Position numbers and translations under genes: made by a program. Below, piece by piece: positions 33,815-46,763 of a stretch of 64,000 nt of DNA. The stretch covers positions 4,239,501 to 4,303,500 of the forward strand of contig CM061062.1 in the NCBI GenBank assembly GCA_030762895.1. The letters are read 5' to 3'. Origin of the DNA: Sophora flavescens (taxonomy: Eukaryota > Streptophyta > Magnoliopsida > Fabales > Fabaceae). The number at the start of each line of letters is the position of its first letter. Positions within the stretch are counted from its first letter, which is position 1. Below the pieces are notes generated by a model. The model had not been told where the DNA came from. It worked only from the letters and a program-made list of their open reading frames with translations, and did not search any database.

Positions 33815-36446
33815 TGTGAATGTTATAAACAAATATTTCTCAATCCTAATACACAGCTCTGACTTCTTCACCAGAATAACATAATCAAATATCCTTGAGC
33901 ACATCAAATAATCAGACTACAGCACATTAAATACGGTGAAGAAGGCTTAAATAAGAACTTTAATTCCTTCTTGCTCTTCCAGCAAAGAGAAATTAAGATT
34001 TAGAGGGGAATATATATGTATAATCAAAATCAGGAGTGAGAAGTCAGTTGAAGAAAAAAAAGAAAAGCGGGAGAAAGTATATTTATCTATGAACATCCAT
34101 AGTTCCTATTTTCCCTTCTCTATAAACCTCCTAATAGTTTCATTCAGAGGCTTCCATGCCTTCATTTATTAATTTTAGACACAATTGATGTAAATGTACT
34201 CACCAATGGTTGAGGATTAAAGGAGACTTAAAGGGTTAGAGAGTAAAATATACCTTCTGATAACACAATAACTAAAAAGTAGAAGGAAAGTAAGGTAGCA
34301 ACCCTTTTAAGTAAATTAGTCTGCAAAACAATCCTCGGCTCATCACTTAATAGGGCTGAACAGAACACCAAATATAACCAATGAAGACAATATAAACAAC
34401 TTAAGCTACACAAAGGTTCTGATATTGCAATGATAGTGAAACTTGACACCTCTAGAGAGACGGTGTTGCAATTTTTTGAGTGCATTAAAGATTTGAGACT
34501 TTGCTGAACCTGTTCTAATCGAAAACAGATTTGCAAATGGCTTTAGTGGTCTATTTGCATCAATATATTCTAAACAGCTCACTCATAAACTCAATAACTC
34601 TTGATAATGTCTAGATATAGGCAATGGGATGAAGAGCTTAACAACACCCAGAAAAAACAAAGCCAAGAAAACGAAAGAAACAAATAAGCACAACCCAATG
34701 ACTAATAAATTATATAAAAGCGCCTCATTGACATGCTGAAGTGCATAAGTATCATGCTAAATTCATACAACTAAATTACAAGAATGAGTTAATTGACAAA
34801 ATTTTCAAATTATAACATTCAATGCCATATTCAAATCAATTCATATGCCAAAGGCGAAGTTGCTCACTAGAGTTATCAAGACATATAACATTCAAAGCCA
34901 TAATCTAATTAATTCATATACAAAAGACCAAACAACTTATACGACTTCACACAGACAGCATATATCCTACCTTAGGCCTTGGGGCATTTAAACATCCCCT
35001 CCCTTTCGATAGTAGTTATTCTTTGAGGAGCCTCTAAATTACTGTTGAAAAACATCCTAAAATGTGTAAACTGTAAACTACACAACCACAAATTAGGTAA
35101 AAATTCATATTTTAATTTTTAAATAAGAAGAAAATTTGTCACCTATACATAAGAGAGATATCACATTTCCTTCATTTTCTCTACATATTCCTATCTAAAA
35201 GAATTCAAAATTAGAACATCAACAATCATAATGATTTTTATAAATCATTTATCAAATAAATGTATCATAGTTAGAGCTATATTTGGTCCAAAGAATGATT
35301 CCATAGTTCCAATATCTTCCTTCCACATAGCACCTGAACAAATAAGCCTGAAAATAAAAGCAGAGGCAGAAATATTAAGGCAATGGTAAACCTATGAGCA
35401 CATAAAAACCCTAAATCCATAACAATACAGGTAACAAATTCATGGTTGGAGTTCCCTCTCACTTGTATAACATTGTAGATTGTACAAACATCAATATTCA
35501 TCTAATTCCGCCACTTGCTATATTCAATTTAAAGAACATAAATGAAATGATTATTATACATGTTCCAAAAATCTAATTATATTCTCTTATTGTTTCAACA
35601 TAAACAGTCATAGTTGAAAAGAGTGGTGGCGGTGGTGCCGTGAAGAGAGTGTTGGCGACTTGGCGTGTTTGCAGTTACACTGAGTGATATATGTATCAAG
35701 TGGGAAAGAAGAAAGAGTGAGAAAGAAAGGAATAATACCATTGGAGATGGGAGGATGGAACTGATAAATTATAGAAGGGGCAAGTCCACGAATCCATGGG
35801 TGTGAGATGAATAGTTGGGTTATGGGTGTGGAATTCTGTTAACAGAGAGATAGAAAAGAAACAAAGTTAAATTAAATTGAAGGAGAGAAAGAAAAGAGGA
35901 ATCCAGAAGCTTCTATTGATTTTTTTGATGAGGTCAGTGTTCAGGCTGGATATTTTGTGTTAGGAAATACTTGGGCGGGAAATAGATTCACAAATTATAT
36001 AGTAATGGATTACTCCTTGTTTTATTTTTAAAAAAAATTACAAATCGAACACGTGATCTGGTGACCGCTTATTTTTTAAAATCAAAATCGCGGACCATGA
36101 TGACACGCTGAGTTCATATAACAACCCACGACCCTTTATAAATTTATCGTTTCAAGAAACAATAACTTCTTCTTTCTCACCCGGTTGCAGAAAAACGGGT
36201 ATTGCGACCCGTCAACACAATCCAGACGGATTTCTTCTTGCTTGCACTCTTCTGTTTCTTCCTTAACGACAATCCCGGCCACAACAAAACCATCTTTGTC
36301 ACCACCACGCAGTCGGCCACCATCCTGCGCGTGTCCAGAAAACGCCCCACCAGACCACCACCATATCTGTCACCACACCTATACGCGCTGCCCATTCTTG
36401 AACGCTGCCGCCGCCGTAACTTCTTTCCTTCAACAGACGCTAACGC
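33815..36446. other. AT-rich stretch right of Copia1, no gene seen
   Basis: Short open frames only. GC content rises at 36180-36440, where a plus-strand frame is rich in Pro, His and Arg, but I see no domain or convincing start or splice signals. Confidence 0.4.
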
Positions 36447-37150
36447 TAGGGGTATAAACGAGGTGAAAAATTAGTGAAGCTTGCCATTTAAATCAGTCTA
36501 ACTAAAAATTTGAGTTTTAGTTGTTTAAAATTAATAAAGCTTGAGCTTCGTTAGTTTAACTCACTTATAAATTTTTTTTTTTTGCATTTAAGAAATTTTT
36601 TAATTACTTCTTAATTTTATCAATTTATAATTGAATAAAGATTTTAATACTATATAATAATCTATTAAAAATAGAGGTATGCACTTAACATATGATATGT
36701 GAAATTGAAGATTTCTTAACTATCACAAAAAAAAAGATTAAAATCTTTACCAAAACATCATAAAAATATGTATTTGCCAAATACAATTTAAGCTTCACCA
36801 TTACAAAAGCATGAGTCTAAATATACAATTTAAGCTTAATCATTACAAAAACATGTGTATAAAAAAAACATGATCACCATCTATTTATTGAGATATATAG
36901 TCCAATGCTATCAGAAGAATTTCACCCAACAAAAACCCACTACAACAACTTAAAGGTCACAACACATATACGAGTTATCCACGAGCTGTTTAATGTCGAG
37001 CTTGTAAGGCTCAGGCTTGGCTTATTTAAATAATTGAGCTCAATCTCAAGCTCGAGCTTGACTCATTTAATTAAAGAAACGAGCTTAATCGAGTATTTAA
37101 CGAGTTAAACCTGAATAGTTCATGAATAGTTCAGCTCATTTACACCCCTA
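36447..37150. repeat. MITE-like element with TAGGGGTATAAACGAG ends
   Basis: The left end TAGGGGTATAAACGAG and right end CTCATTTACACCCCTA are inverted. The interior has GAGCTT/AAGCTC-type repeats (about 36530-36560 and 37005-37100). The AGGGGTGTAAA-type terminus is common in plant non-autonomous hAT-like repeats. No transposase; the target duplication is unclear. Confidence 0.5.
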
Positions 37151-37924
37151 TCCGCCGCCAATTCTTGAACAACTCAAGAAGGTGTCATGCTAGTTTCTTA
37201 TTCTTGGGTGGAAATTTGTTTTCTTTGCCATATAATTTGGTGTACCTTTTGGTATTTTTTTTCTTTTCATTATTGTGAGATGAATGATGAATGGGTGTAT
37301 TTAGCATGAAATTTTTTGCAAAAACCGTGAAATGGTAATAAAAATTCTGGGGTGATTTACTAAGAGCATTGGAACAAATCGACCGAAGGCTTGTTAATTG
37401 AAGTACACAATATTGATAAATTTTATGGGTGTAGGCAAGGAATAGATGACTTTTATGATTTATCCCATGTGTATTGTCTCCGAGTGTGGGAGAATGAGTG
37501 GGTATGTCACGACTTGCTTGAAGAAGGGGTCATAAATTGGTATGTTTTGTCTTAAGACAATGGTAATACTTGCTTGGTAAAAGACACTTGCGTTTGTATG
37601 TAGTTAGTGAAAAACAGTTGCGTTTGTGTGAAGTGCAGATAGGTGCCTTGTTTAAAATATAGTTTATAATTCAGGAGAATGCTTAGGAATGCTTTATTGG
37701 TTAAAGAATTAATAAAAAAAAAGTTTTTATTGGGAGGTGATACATTCGATATTTTGATAAATGTTATCTTCAATTTTTCAATGAAAACTTGCTTTTATTG
37801 AAATCTTTAACCAAATGTCTTAAAGTCACTCGTTAACAAAATCTACTTAGTTTATTATATCTATCAAAGGATCGGTAATGCACTCGATTGGTTAGTGCAA
37901 ATAGTTTTTGGAGAAAAAGATCCA

Positions 37925-39105
37925 TTTTGATCCATAATGAAAACGATAAAGACACTTTCAGTCCCTCACAAAAATAAATTATTCATTTATTCCCTCACAA
38001 ATATAAACCCAAGACACATTAATCGTCCTGCTACTTTCATCAGACGTGTGTTACTTTCATCAAAAGTCCCTAATTTAATGAATCCCAAATTAGCAACATG
38101 AAATCCCTAATTTCACACCCTAATCTGGCGCAATCTTAATCCATCTCCAGGAACTGTTGAATCTCGAAATTGTAGGCACTTTGTGGGTTGATTTAGTGCA
38201 GGAAAATCTTGGACGTGGGTCAATTATCATATTCTGAAGTTTACTTGCATTCTTCAGAGGATAAATTGCAATTCCAATCTCACTTGAGTGACCTCTAATG
38301 CTGGTAATGACTACTTCCTTGAGATGAATATGTGATCATATGGGTGGCCAATTTGTTTTCCTCATCTCTTCATCAATTTGAAGATAGGCCTTTAACAGCA
38401 GCAAAGATTGACACATGTAATTATATAAAATTCAACAAATTCCTGAAATGATATTTTCCTATTTCCTTGTTCCAGTTGCAGAGAGATATATACTATGTTT
38501 AACCTAAACAACTTATTACTTCTTAATCTCCTAGCTGCCCTCGAAATCGTGGAGGTCGAGCATTAATCTATTTGATATTGTTGTCTATCCTAAGTAACAA
38601 AGTCACCTTGCAACAGAACCTCCGTGCCTGTAACTCTTGTTCGCTGGCAGAGAGAAGGCAGTGCTATGGTTGTAGTGGTGTAGTGGCAACTTCCAAAGAA
38701 GTTACAGCACGTAGCTCCATTCTTCTTTGGTTTTCGGTCTCGGCGTTGGTAACAGCGGAAGTGGGTATCATCGTCGGTGGCTTCGAAAGACCTCCCGTTG
38801 ACGGCGACCCACAGGTACTCCAGCTGGAGATTTAGGTAGTTTCTGCAGTTGTGTTCGGTGTTACAAGCAGCCCACTGTTACTGCATCGTTTTGGTGTCAA
38901 ATTAATTTTTATTAATTTCTTTCCAAGCTGGAAAATGATGTATGTCTTGTCAGCAACGTGACACATAGACACATCCGTTGACTCCAACGGACAAGGACTA
39001 ATGTGTCCAAGAATTGTAATTGTCAAGAATTATATGATTAATTTATTTTTGTGAAGGACTAAAATTGTCCCACTATTTTTTGTCAGGACCGAAATAAAGT
39101 TTATT
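37925..39105. repeat. MULE-like non-autonomous repeat with imperfect long inverted ends
   Basis: The left end includes CAGTCCCTCACAAAAATAAA (about 37960-37979). The reverse complement of 39037-39062 reads TTTAGTCCTTCACAAAAATA. The paired region is at least 50 bp on each side but imperfect, and exact termini could not be set. The centre is host-like (38560-38840) with no recognised domain. Confidence 0.4.
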
Positions 39106-40191
39106 CTAATTTTTGACATTAGTCATTAGCTGATGCTGGTATTTCTACTGGTTCTGCAGTTATGCTATTTGAGTGGCATTCTCACCTTTTTCATTGAAAT
39201 CAGTGGACCCGTAACCTAAGGAACAAAACACACAGCAAATTATGTAAGATGGTGCAGCTTATTAATATACAAACTGGAACTTTTTCACAAACCACAACTA
39301 TATACATTTTAGAGTGACACAGGTTAAACATTGTATAACTAATCTAATTGATATCAAAAGAGTTTGGTTAACTATATTGTAGTTGAAATTTATGTCATCC
39401 CCCTCTAGTTGGAATCATAGCCTTTTAATGGGAAGCCCAATTCGTTTTTTTTTTTTTTTTTGGTAAGCACATCATTTTAGAAAAATGTTTATAGGAAGAA
39501 ATATTATTTTAGAATCTAATAACTAAAAAGTAATTTTTTGGAAAGGATAAAATGTTGTTAAAGCTGAAACAGACATCAAATCGGGGATATTATATTCTCT
39601 ACTTGTCTCGTACTTCAATGCATATCAAACACACCATCCATTAGGTCTTGTAATGGCGACGTACTGCAAGGCCCCCACCATCGACCTGTACAGAGATGGA
39701 TCAGGCATATAATTCGTCGCCTACTCCGTCGGCATCCTAGATCCCTAATCTCCCATCGTTGTTGGTGATCACTACAAACTCACCGACGAGAATTTTCTTC
39801 ATTGGAAACAAATAGTTGAAGTGGTGATTCATGCCAGTCGTCTAAGTTGGTTGAGATGAAATGACTATGTTTATCAATTTATTTTTCATTATTTAATTTT
39901 TTATGTTTTCCAAATGATATTTAATTTACGTGATTTACTAGTGATATGAAATTGATGTTATTACTTTTGTTCTTTGAAACATGGATGCTTCGTCTTCCAC
40001 AAATGTTGATGTCCCTTCCCAGAAGTACCTCAATGTAGAAGTTTGCAACTACTGGGACTGCATTGCTACAGTACACAATGAAAAAGGAGCCTCCGGGGAC
40101 AGTATTATGCATTTACTTCCCAGAAGAGGTGAATAAGAGAGTTGTGGCAATACTGAAAGAGAGAGCCTTGACAACTGCGGCTAGGGAGAAG
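39106..40191. other. Intergenic stretch left of Copia2, no gene identified
   Basis: AT-rich with an 18-T run near 39450. From 39981 to 40191 plus-strand frames look mildly protein-like (an ATG with MDASSSTNVDVPSQKYL), but no domain was recognised and the frames are short. It could be a degraded gene fragment adjoining Copia2. Confidence 0.35.
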
Positions 40192-40762
40192 TGTAAGGAT
40201 TTGAAGCCTCAAACCTTGACAGGAAGCACAAAGATTGCAAGCAAAGATCAAAGAAATAAAGAAACAGAACTGAAAGATTAAAGCAGTAAAGAATGACACC
40301 AGGGATTTGATGGTTCGGCTATATTTTCATATAGCCTACGTCCATGTGAGGAGAGCAGTCTTTTTCCACTATGATCAACCAAAGCCAAGAACAAGAGTTC
40401 TTTTACAAACAGAGCCACACCCCTGTGTGTTCTACCTCATCCCTTTTTACAACCAAGATTTCACACCCAAGCTCTAACTCTCTTTTTTTCACCGTAACCC
40501 TTTCTAATTCTCTCTTGATCTTTTCTTTATCACCGATTGCAGCAAGTTACGAGAATGTATCAAGGTTTGTCTCTCTCTGTGTATCTATACAACTAGTCGA
40601 CATCATATATATAGGCACACTCACCAAACTCAGCTAGCATAGGAGTTAGTTAGATTAGTTTTAAATCCCATGTGATGTTAGTTGTGATCAGTAACTAACA
40701 TATACCAGAAAAAACTAATCTAACCAACTTAACCACTAACTGATTTTGAAGACACTTTAACA
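40192..40762 (-). mobile_element. 3' LTR of Copia2
   Basis: 571 bp, TGTAAGGATTTG to CTTTAACA. In sense it begins right after the polypurine tract AAGGTGGAGAAC (40774-40763). The first 479 bases match 46284-46763 almost exactly; the remaining 92 are absent from the right copy. Confidence 0.85.
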
Positions 40763-40831
40763 GTTCTCCACCTTGTCTCATAAATCAATGAAAGCTTGAT
40801 CATAGACTATCCCTGCTCACCTCATTGGTCC

Positions 40832-42152
40832 TCACTTCTCTTCAAAACGAATAAAGTCCAAGCAATGCTTGAACTTTCCAAGAGGTAGTGACTTTGTTAA
40901 AGCATCAACTGGATTTTCTTCTGAAGCAATTTTCTCCACTTTGACCTCTTTAGATTCAATCACATCTCTTATGAAATGCAGCCTCACATCAATGTGCTTA
41001 GACCTTTCATGATAGACTTGATGTTTTGATAAGTGTATAGCACTTTGGCTATCACAGTATATTGTTATACTGTCTTGAGTTATTCCAAATTCACTAATAA
41101 TTCCTCGGAACCACATAGCTTCCTTGACTGCTTCTGCAAGAGCTATGTATTCTGCACTGTGTTGTAGACAAGGCTACTACAGATTGAAGAACTAATTTCC
41201 AGCTCACAGCATTCCATACAAAGTGAACACATATCCTGTTAAGGACTTCCTTGTGTCTATGTTCCCTGCATAATCTGAGTCCACATAGCCTTTTACTGCT
41301 ACTTCTCCTTGTTGTTTCCTTTTGAACTTTAAACCATTTGCTAAGGTTCCATTCAGGTATCTAAGAGTCCACTTTAAAGCTCTCCAGTGGGGCTGTCCAG
41401 GATCTGCCATGAACCTGCTAATGACACTTACTGCATGTGCCAAGTCAGGTCTACTGCATACCATGCCATACATTATGCTGCCAACTCCACTTGCATAGGG
41501 AACCTATGCCATTTCTGCTCTTCCTTCTTCAGACTGAGGACCTTGCTGAATTGAGTGTTTATCATGCTGCCCAAGAGGTGTGGTAACTGGTTTAGCTTCA
41601 TGCATTCTAAACCTCCTGACTACCTTCTTCATGTAGCCTTCTTGACTTAGGAACAATTCCCCTCTTGATCTGTTTCTGATAATGTCCATTCCCAAAATCC
41701 TCTTAGCTTCACCCAGGTTTTTCATTTCAAATTTTGCATTCAATCTTGCTTTAAGATTGTCCAGTTCTTCATCACTTGAGCATGCTATCAGTATGTCATC
41801 AACATAGAGAAGTAAGTATAAAATGAGTTCACCATGCTTTCTTAATGTGTAAACACAGCTATCATAGTTGCACCTTTGAAAGCTTAGTTTCATCAAGAAG
41901 TCATCAAACCTTTTATATCATTGTCTGGGACTTTGTTTAAGACCATATAGGGATTTTTTAAGAAGACATACTTTTTTTTGTCTTCCACAAAGCCCTCTAG
42001 TTGATGCATATAGATAGTTTCCTCAAGGTCACCATGAAGAAATGCTGTTTTTATATCTAATTGTTCTAAATTTAGATCAAGTTGAGTTACTATGCTAAGA
42101 AGGATTCTGATGGAACAATGTTTCACAACGGGTGAGAAAATTTCATGGAAGT
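40832..42152 (-). pseudogene. pol: Copia2 RT C-terminal part and RNase H
   Basis: From the CACTA edge in sense: HEIFSPVVKHCSIRILL, QLDIKTAFLHGDL, and the catalytic LYVDDILIACSSDEEL near 41800. MYGMVCSRPDLAHAVSVISR and YVDSDYAGNIDTRKSLTGY open RNase H near 41470-41230; TIYCDSQSAIHLSKHQVYHE and VDALTKSLPLGKFKHC close it, ending at 40832. Frame breaks lie near 41895, 41500 and 41120-41200. Confidence 0.88.
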
Positions 42153-43629
42153 CACTACAAGAAAAATTCGTTTTAGCGAGGGCCAAAGGCCGTCACAAAT
42201 CACAAAAATCCGTCGCAAAACACGTGTTTCTGACGGATTTGCGACGGCCACAAATCCGTCGCATATAGGGTCGCGAAATCAAGCTTTCGACGGTTTTTAT
42301 AATTGACCGTCAGAAATTTGCGACGGCCAAAGTCTCATAAATTTGCGACGGCCAGGCCGTCACAAATCAGCAAACATTAGCGACGGCTTGGCCGTCGCAA
42401 ATCACCAGAAATTAGCGACGGCTTGGCCGTCGCAAATCACCATACATTAGCGACGGCTAAGCCGTCGTAAATTACAATACATATTTTTTAAAATAAATAA
42501 TTTAATTAATTAATTTTTTTATTAATTGATTATTTAAAATATGAATTATTATCTTTTTAATTAATCATTTCGCTCTTTCTCAAAAGTGTCACCAAACTCT
42601 TCATCTTCCATTGTGTTCATTGCCAACTCTTTCATCATCTCTTCCAAGTCTCGCCATCAAAGAACAAAGTTCACACTTTTTATTATTAGTGTGCAAGAAA
42701 ATGAACACATAGTAAGAGAACCACTCCTCTCACAAACTACATAATCGGACCAGTTTCAATTCTAACAACAAAAAAAACAAAACAACACAACATCAACTAC
42801 GATAATTTAAAGCACAAAAAAAAACAATAAAGTGCAAGTTGGTTTTGAATAATTTAAAACAGAACAACACAACACAATTTAGACAATAATGTTAATAACA
42901 AATCATGGGGAAAAAATCACCAAGAAGAAAGGAGGAGGAGAAATGAGGATAAAGGAGGAGAGGTTACTCACAAGTGGCGGCGGACACAAAGCGGTCAATC
43001 GGTGAGGGGACGTGCAATGGGGAGCGGCGGTGGCCGGCCGGTCACTGGTTGTGAGGAGGGGAGAGATGGACGGTGGTGGCGGACGGTCACCGGTTCGCTC
43101 GGTGATAAAAAGGAGGAACGAATGGAGCAAATGGAAGATGAAGAGCTGTTGAGTTGATATATACGGCCTTTACCGCGGTTAGCCGTCACAAAATCCCCTG
43201 TTTTTATTAGCGGCGGCGCCAGGCCGCTCAAACGTTAAAACCTTGGAAACCGGTCCTTCATTTAGCGACGGCCAGGCCGTCGCAAAATCCCTTTTCTTAT
43301 TAGCGACGGCTGAGGCCGTCACAAACGTTAAAACCTTGGAAATCGATCCTTCATTTAGCGACGGCTAGGCCGTCGCAAAATCCCTGTTCTTATTAGCGAC
43401 GGTCAAGGCCGTCGCAAATCCACTAAATTTTGGCGCCAAAATTTTGGCTGAAAACCGCGCGGGTGTTTATGACGGATTTTCTGACGGATTTACTAAAGGC
43501 CGTCGCAAATATGGAAAAATTGAACCGCCAAATTTTTCGTCGGTTTAAGTGGTCGCAAACTCCAAGTTTACCGACGGCACTATGGCCGTCGCTAAAAGGC
43601 CTCCGCAAATCCTTGAATTTCTTGTAGTG
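42153..43629. mobile_element. Non-autonomous CACTA (En/Spm-type) DNA transposon
   Basis: 1477 bp starting CACTACAAGAAA and ending with its inverse (TTTCTTGTAGTG), flanked by AGT on both sides (42150-42152 and 43630-43632), the 3-bp duplication typical of CACTA. Subterminal regions (42175-42470 and 43195-43615) are arrays of GCGACGGCC...GGCCGTCGC repeats, the usual transposase-binding architecture. The AT-rich centre encodes no transposase, so movement would need an autonomous relative. Confidence 0.92.
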
Positions 43630-43632
43630 AGT

Positions 43633-44483
43633 CCACTCCCTCAACTTGTGTGAAACCTTTGGCCACAAGTCTAGCTTTAAATCTTGCATTCTCAATGCCT
43701 GGGATTCCCTCCTTTCTCTTATAGATCCACTTACAACCAATAATTTTCTGGTTTTTAGGTGGATCTACAAGTATCCAGGTTCTGTTCTTCTCCAATGATC
43801 TCATTTCTTCAGTCATTGCTTCCAGCCATTCCTTGTTGTGAGTGCTACTCAAGGCCTCCTTGTAGTTACATGGTTCGGTTTCTTGGAGTTCATCTGCTAC
43901 TGTGAGAGCATAGTAGATTAGGTCAGCATAGCCAAATTTCTTGGGTGGGACAATGACTCTTCTTGCTCTATCTCTGACAAGGTTGTAGTCATTTTCTGCA
44001 TGTTGAGTGGAATGGTCATCAACTGCTTCATTTGGCTGGACTGCTTCATCACTTCTCTGATTAGGTAGCAGCTCCACCTCAATTTGAGTATCATCAGAAC
44101 TCTTGACTTGCTGATTCTGATTTTTATCTCTGCTGGCCATTCTTGATTCATCAAATATAACATCTCTCTTGATTAAGCATTTAGGCTCTCCTGGCTCCAG
44201 CCTCCCAAAGTTTATAACCTTTGATGCCATGAGGATAGCCAATAAAGGCACATCTGATAGCTCTGGCTTCAAGCTTGTCTTGTTTTATATGAGCAAAAGC
44301 TAATGCTCCAAAAACTCCGAGTTTTGAATAATCTGCAGGCTTGCCACTCCAGAGTTCAATTGGTGTCTTAAAGCCTACTGCCGATGAAGGACACCTATTA
44401 ATTAGGTAGGTCAGCAGAGTGGCGACTTCACCCCTGGCTTTTTGATAATCCTGAGCTAAGAAGCATGCATCTGACTCTCTCAA
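43633..44483 (-). pseudogene. pol: Copia2 integrase tail and RT N-terminal part
   Basis: LLTYLINRCPSSAVGFKTPI and FGALAFAHIKQDKL with FIGYPHGIKGYKLW close the integrase (44483-44190). After a frame change, LIKRDVIFDE, HNKEWLEAMTEEMRSLEKN and GCKWIYKRKEG open RT, with FKARLVAKGFTQVEGVD cut by the CACTA element at 43630. The last residues of the open frame past 43629 are transposon sequence. Confidence 0.85.
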
Positions 44484-45822
44484 GGATGGTTCTGTTCATC
44501 CTTTCTGCAATGTCGTTTTGCTGAGGTGTTCCAGCAACTGTTCTATTCCTAGAGATGCCATTTTTCCTGCAGAATCTATTAAATTGCTCTAAAACGAATT
44601 CCAGGCCATTGTCAGTTCTTAGATACTTTAGATTAGTCCCTAACTGATTGCTTATTAGAGTATGCCACTCCTTAAATTTGTCAAAGGTGTCACTCTTATG
44701 TTTTAGAATATAAATCCAAACCTTCCTAGAGTAGTCATCTATTATGGTGAGGAAGTAGAGGCCTCCTCCATGTGTCATTGTCCTAGCAGGCCCCCATAAA
44801 TCTGAATGTGCATATTCGAAAGGTTTACTAGTGCTATGGAAAGCAGAACCAAAAGTGATTCTTTTTGCCTTGCCTGCTACACAATGATCACATAGATCCA
44901 GTTTCTCTATTTGATCACCATTCAGAAGATTTTGTTTAGCTAACTGGACTAATCCCTTTTCACTGACATGACCTAACCTCATATGCCACAATTGAGTTTT
45001 ATTAGGTTGCATTTGGCTAGCAACAGCTGCCTGTGCAATTATTGTTGAACCACTTAAAATGTATAAGCCATTTCTTAGATTTCCCTTAGCTATGATCTGT
45101 TTTCCATTAAGGATCATCATATTACCACGTTCAATTTTAGTCACATAACCTAAACAATCAAACATGCTTAAAGATATTAGATTCCTTTTGAGTTCTGGCA
45201 CATACCTGAAACCCTGCATCACAGTTTCTTGTCCATTAAACATTTTTAGTCTAATGGATCCAATACCTTGTACCTTGCATGGTTTGTTGTTGCCAAGTAG
45301 AACCACTCCACCTTCTTTGATGTGTAAGGACTCAAAATAGTCCTTCATGGGGCACATGTGATATGTGCAGCCCGAGTCCATAACCCAGTCTTTCTCACTT
45401 TCAGTGTTTGAGACCACCAAGCTTTCTGTAGTTTCATATCCCTCAGATGCTATAGTTGCATCACCTGACTCCAAAGATTTCTTGAAACCTTTGTTCTTTC
45501 TTTCTGGACAGTTCTTTTTGAAGTGCCCCCTTTGATGACAGTGGAAGCATTTAAACTTGCTTTGGCCTTTGGATTTTGATCTATTTTTAGTTGTCTTGCC
45601 ATTCCTTTTATCAGACCTTCCTCTTGAAACATTCAAACTTTCTACATTGCTGTCAGTCTTCATTTCTTGCCTTCTTTGCAACTCCTTGGTTCTAATGGAG
45701 GATTGAACCTCTTCAAGTGAGATGGTTTGATCCTTGTCCCTTCCAAACAAGATTGCATCTTTAAAATGCTCAAAATTGTTTGGTAATGCAATCGAAGCGA
45801 ATGAGTGCTTTGTCCTCATCAT
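44428..45822 (-). pseudogene. pol: Copia2 gag end, protease and integrase core
   Basis: 464-codon frame. Zinc knuckle CFHCHQRGHFKKNC near residue 95; protease WVMDSGCTYHMCPM near 145 (catalytic Asp in DSG); pre-integrase WHMRLGHVSEKGL ... LCDHCVAGKAKR near 285-320. The integrase core has TIIDDYSRKVWIYIL (Asp), YLRTDNGLEF (Asp) and GTPQQNDIAERMNR, where the final Glu is present but the usual NG before it reads ND. It is still open over this length, unusual among the elements here. Confidence 0.88.
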
Positions 45823-46260
45823 CCAATTTCACATCAAGATTTTCCAAATCATCCAAGATCTTATTGAAATCGGATATCCGTTACGATAGGGGCAATTCTT
45901 GATCATCTTGAATGAGTATAGTCACGCTTTTGAGAACAATCGATTAGCCACCGATTTGGTTATATAAAGGAGTCTAGTTTGAGCCGAGTGCTTTAGACGC
46001 TTTCTTCCCCACCACCTCCCTTAGAACTTTGTCTCCTAGGCATAGTATTATAGCACTCCTAACCTTTTCTATCAGTTCCTTCTTTTCCCTTTCAGACAAG
46101 GTCTTGGGAAGAACAGCATCCCCCTTCAAAGCATCAGTCAAACCATTGTGCACCAAGATGGCTTGCATCTTGATTCGCCATAAGCCAAAATCATTTGAGC
46201 CCGGAAACTTTTCTATGTCAAATCTTGTTGATCCTATATTTCAGCTTCCTCTTTCAATGA
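45823..46260 (-). pseudogene. gag: Copia2 gag N-terminal part
   Basis: From the primer-site side in sense: a short frame at 46168-45974 reads MQAILVHNGLTDALKGDAVL and EKVRSAIILCLGDKVLREVV, characteristic of the Tnt1-type gag head. It stops at 45974, and the remaining gag up to 45822 is frameshifted with several stops. Confidence 0.75.
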
Positions 46261-46263
46261 TCC

Positions 46264-46283
46264 TTCCCACAGACGGCGCCAAT
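46264..46283 (-). other. Primer binding site region of Copia2
   Basis: Sense TTGGCGCCGTCTGTGGGAA directly follows the 5' LTR. Its position fits a primer site, but I cannot assign the tRNA with confidence; it differs from the initiator-Met site of Copia1. Confidence 0.5.
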
Positions 46284-46763
46284 TGTAAGGATTTGAAGCC
46301 TCAAACCTTGACAGGAAGCACAAAGATTGCAAGCAAAGATCAAAGAAATAAAGAAACAGAACTGAAAGATTAAAGCAGTAAAGAATGACACCAGGGATTT
46401 GATGGTTCAACTATATTTTCATATAGCCTACATCCATGTGAGGAGAGCAGTCTTTTTCCACTATGATCAACCAAAGCCAAGAACAAGAGTTCTTTTACAA
46501 ACAGAGCCACACCCTTGTGTGTTCTACCCTCAGCCCCTTTTACAACCAAGATTTCACACCAAAGCTCTAACTCTCTGTTTTTTCACCAGAACCCTTTCTA
46601 ATTCTCTCTTGATCTTTTCTTTATCACTGATTGCAGCAAGTTACAGAATGTATCAAGGTCTGTCTCTCTCTGTGTATCTATACAACTAGTCGACATCATA
46701 TATATAGGCACACTCACCAAACTCAGCTAGCATAGGAGTTAGTTAGATTAGTTTTAAATCCCA
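46284..46763 (-). mobile_element. 5' LTR of Copia2, truncated
   Basis: 480 bp, near-identical to 40192-40670, then ends abruptly after AAATCCCA. The missing 92 bp are the outermost U3, so a deletion removed the element's end. Confidence 0.85.

Larger units (their letters stand above)
40192..46763 (-). mobile_element. Copia2: Ty1/copia retrotransposon interrupted by a CACTA element
   Basis: Minus-strand element. 3' LTR on the left (40192-40762), 5' LTR on the right (46284-46763), with gag, protease, integrase, RT and RNase H between in copia order. The 5' LTR lacks its first about 90 bp of U3, so no duplication is seen. Frames are broken throughout. The protein wording (FKCFHCHQRGHFKKNCPE, GCKWIYKRKEGIPG) resembles Tork/Tnt1-type elements. 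Confidence 0.88.

Noticed and set aside
36185..36474. Pro/His/Arg-rich plus-strand gene
   Set aside because: Two overlapping frames of similar length, no domain, and the end runs into a MITE; not enough to call a gene.
40063..40281. Short protein overlapping the left edge of Copia2
   Set aside because: Its second half is LTR sequence that recurs at 46284, so the frame is a chance fusion; the first half matches nothing I recognise.
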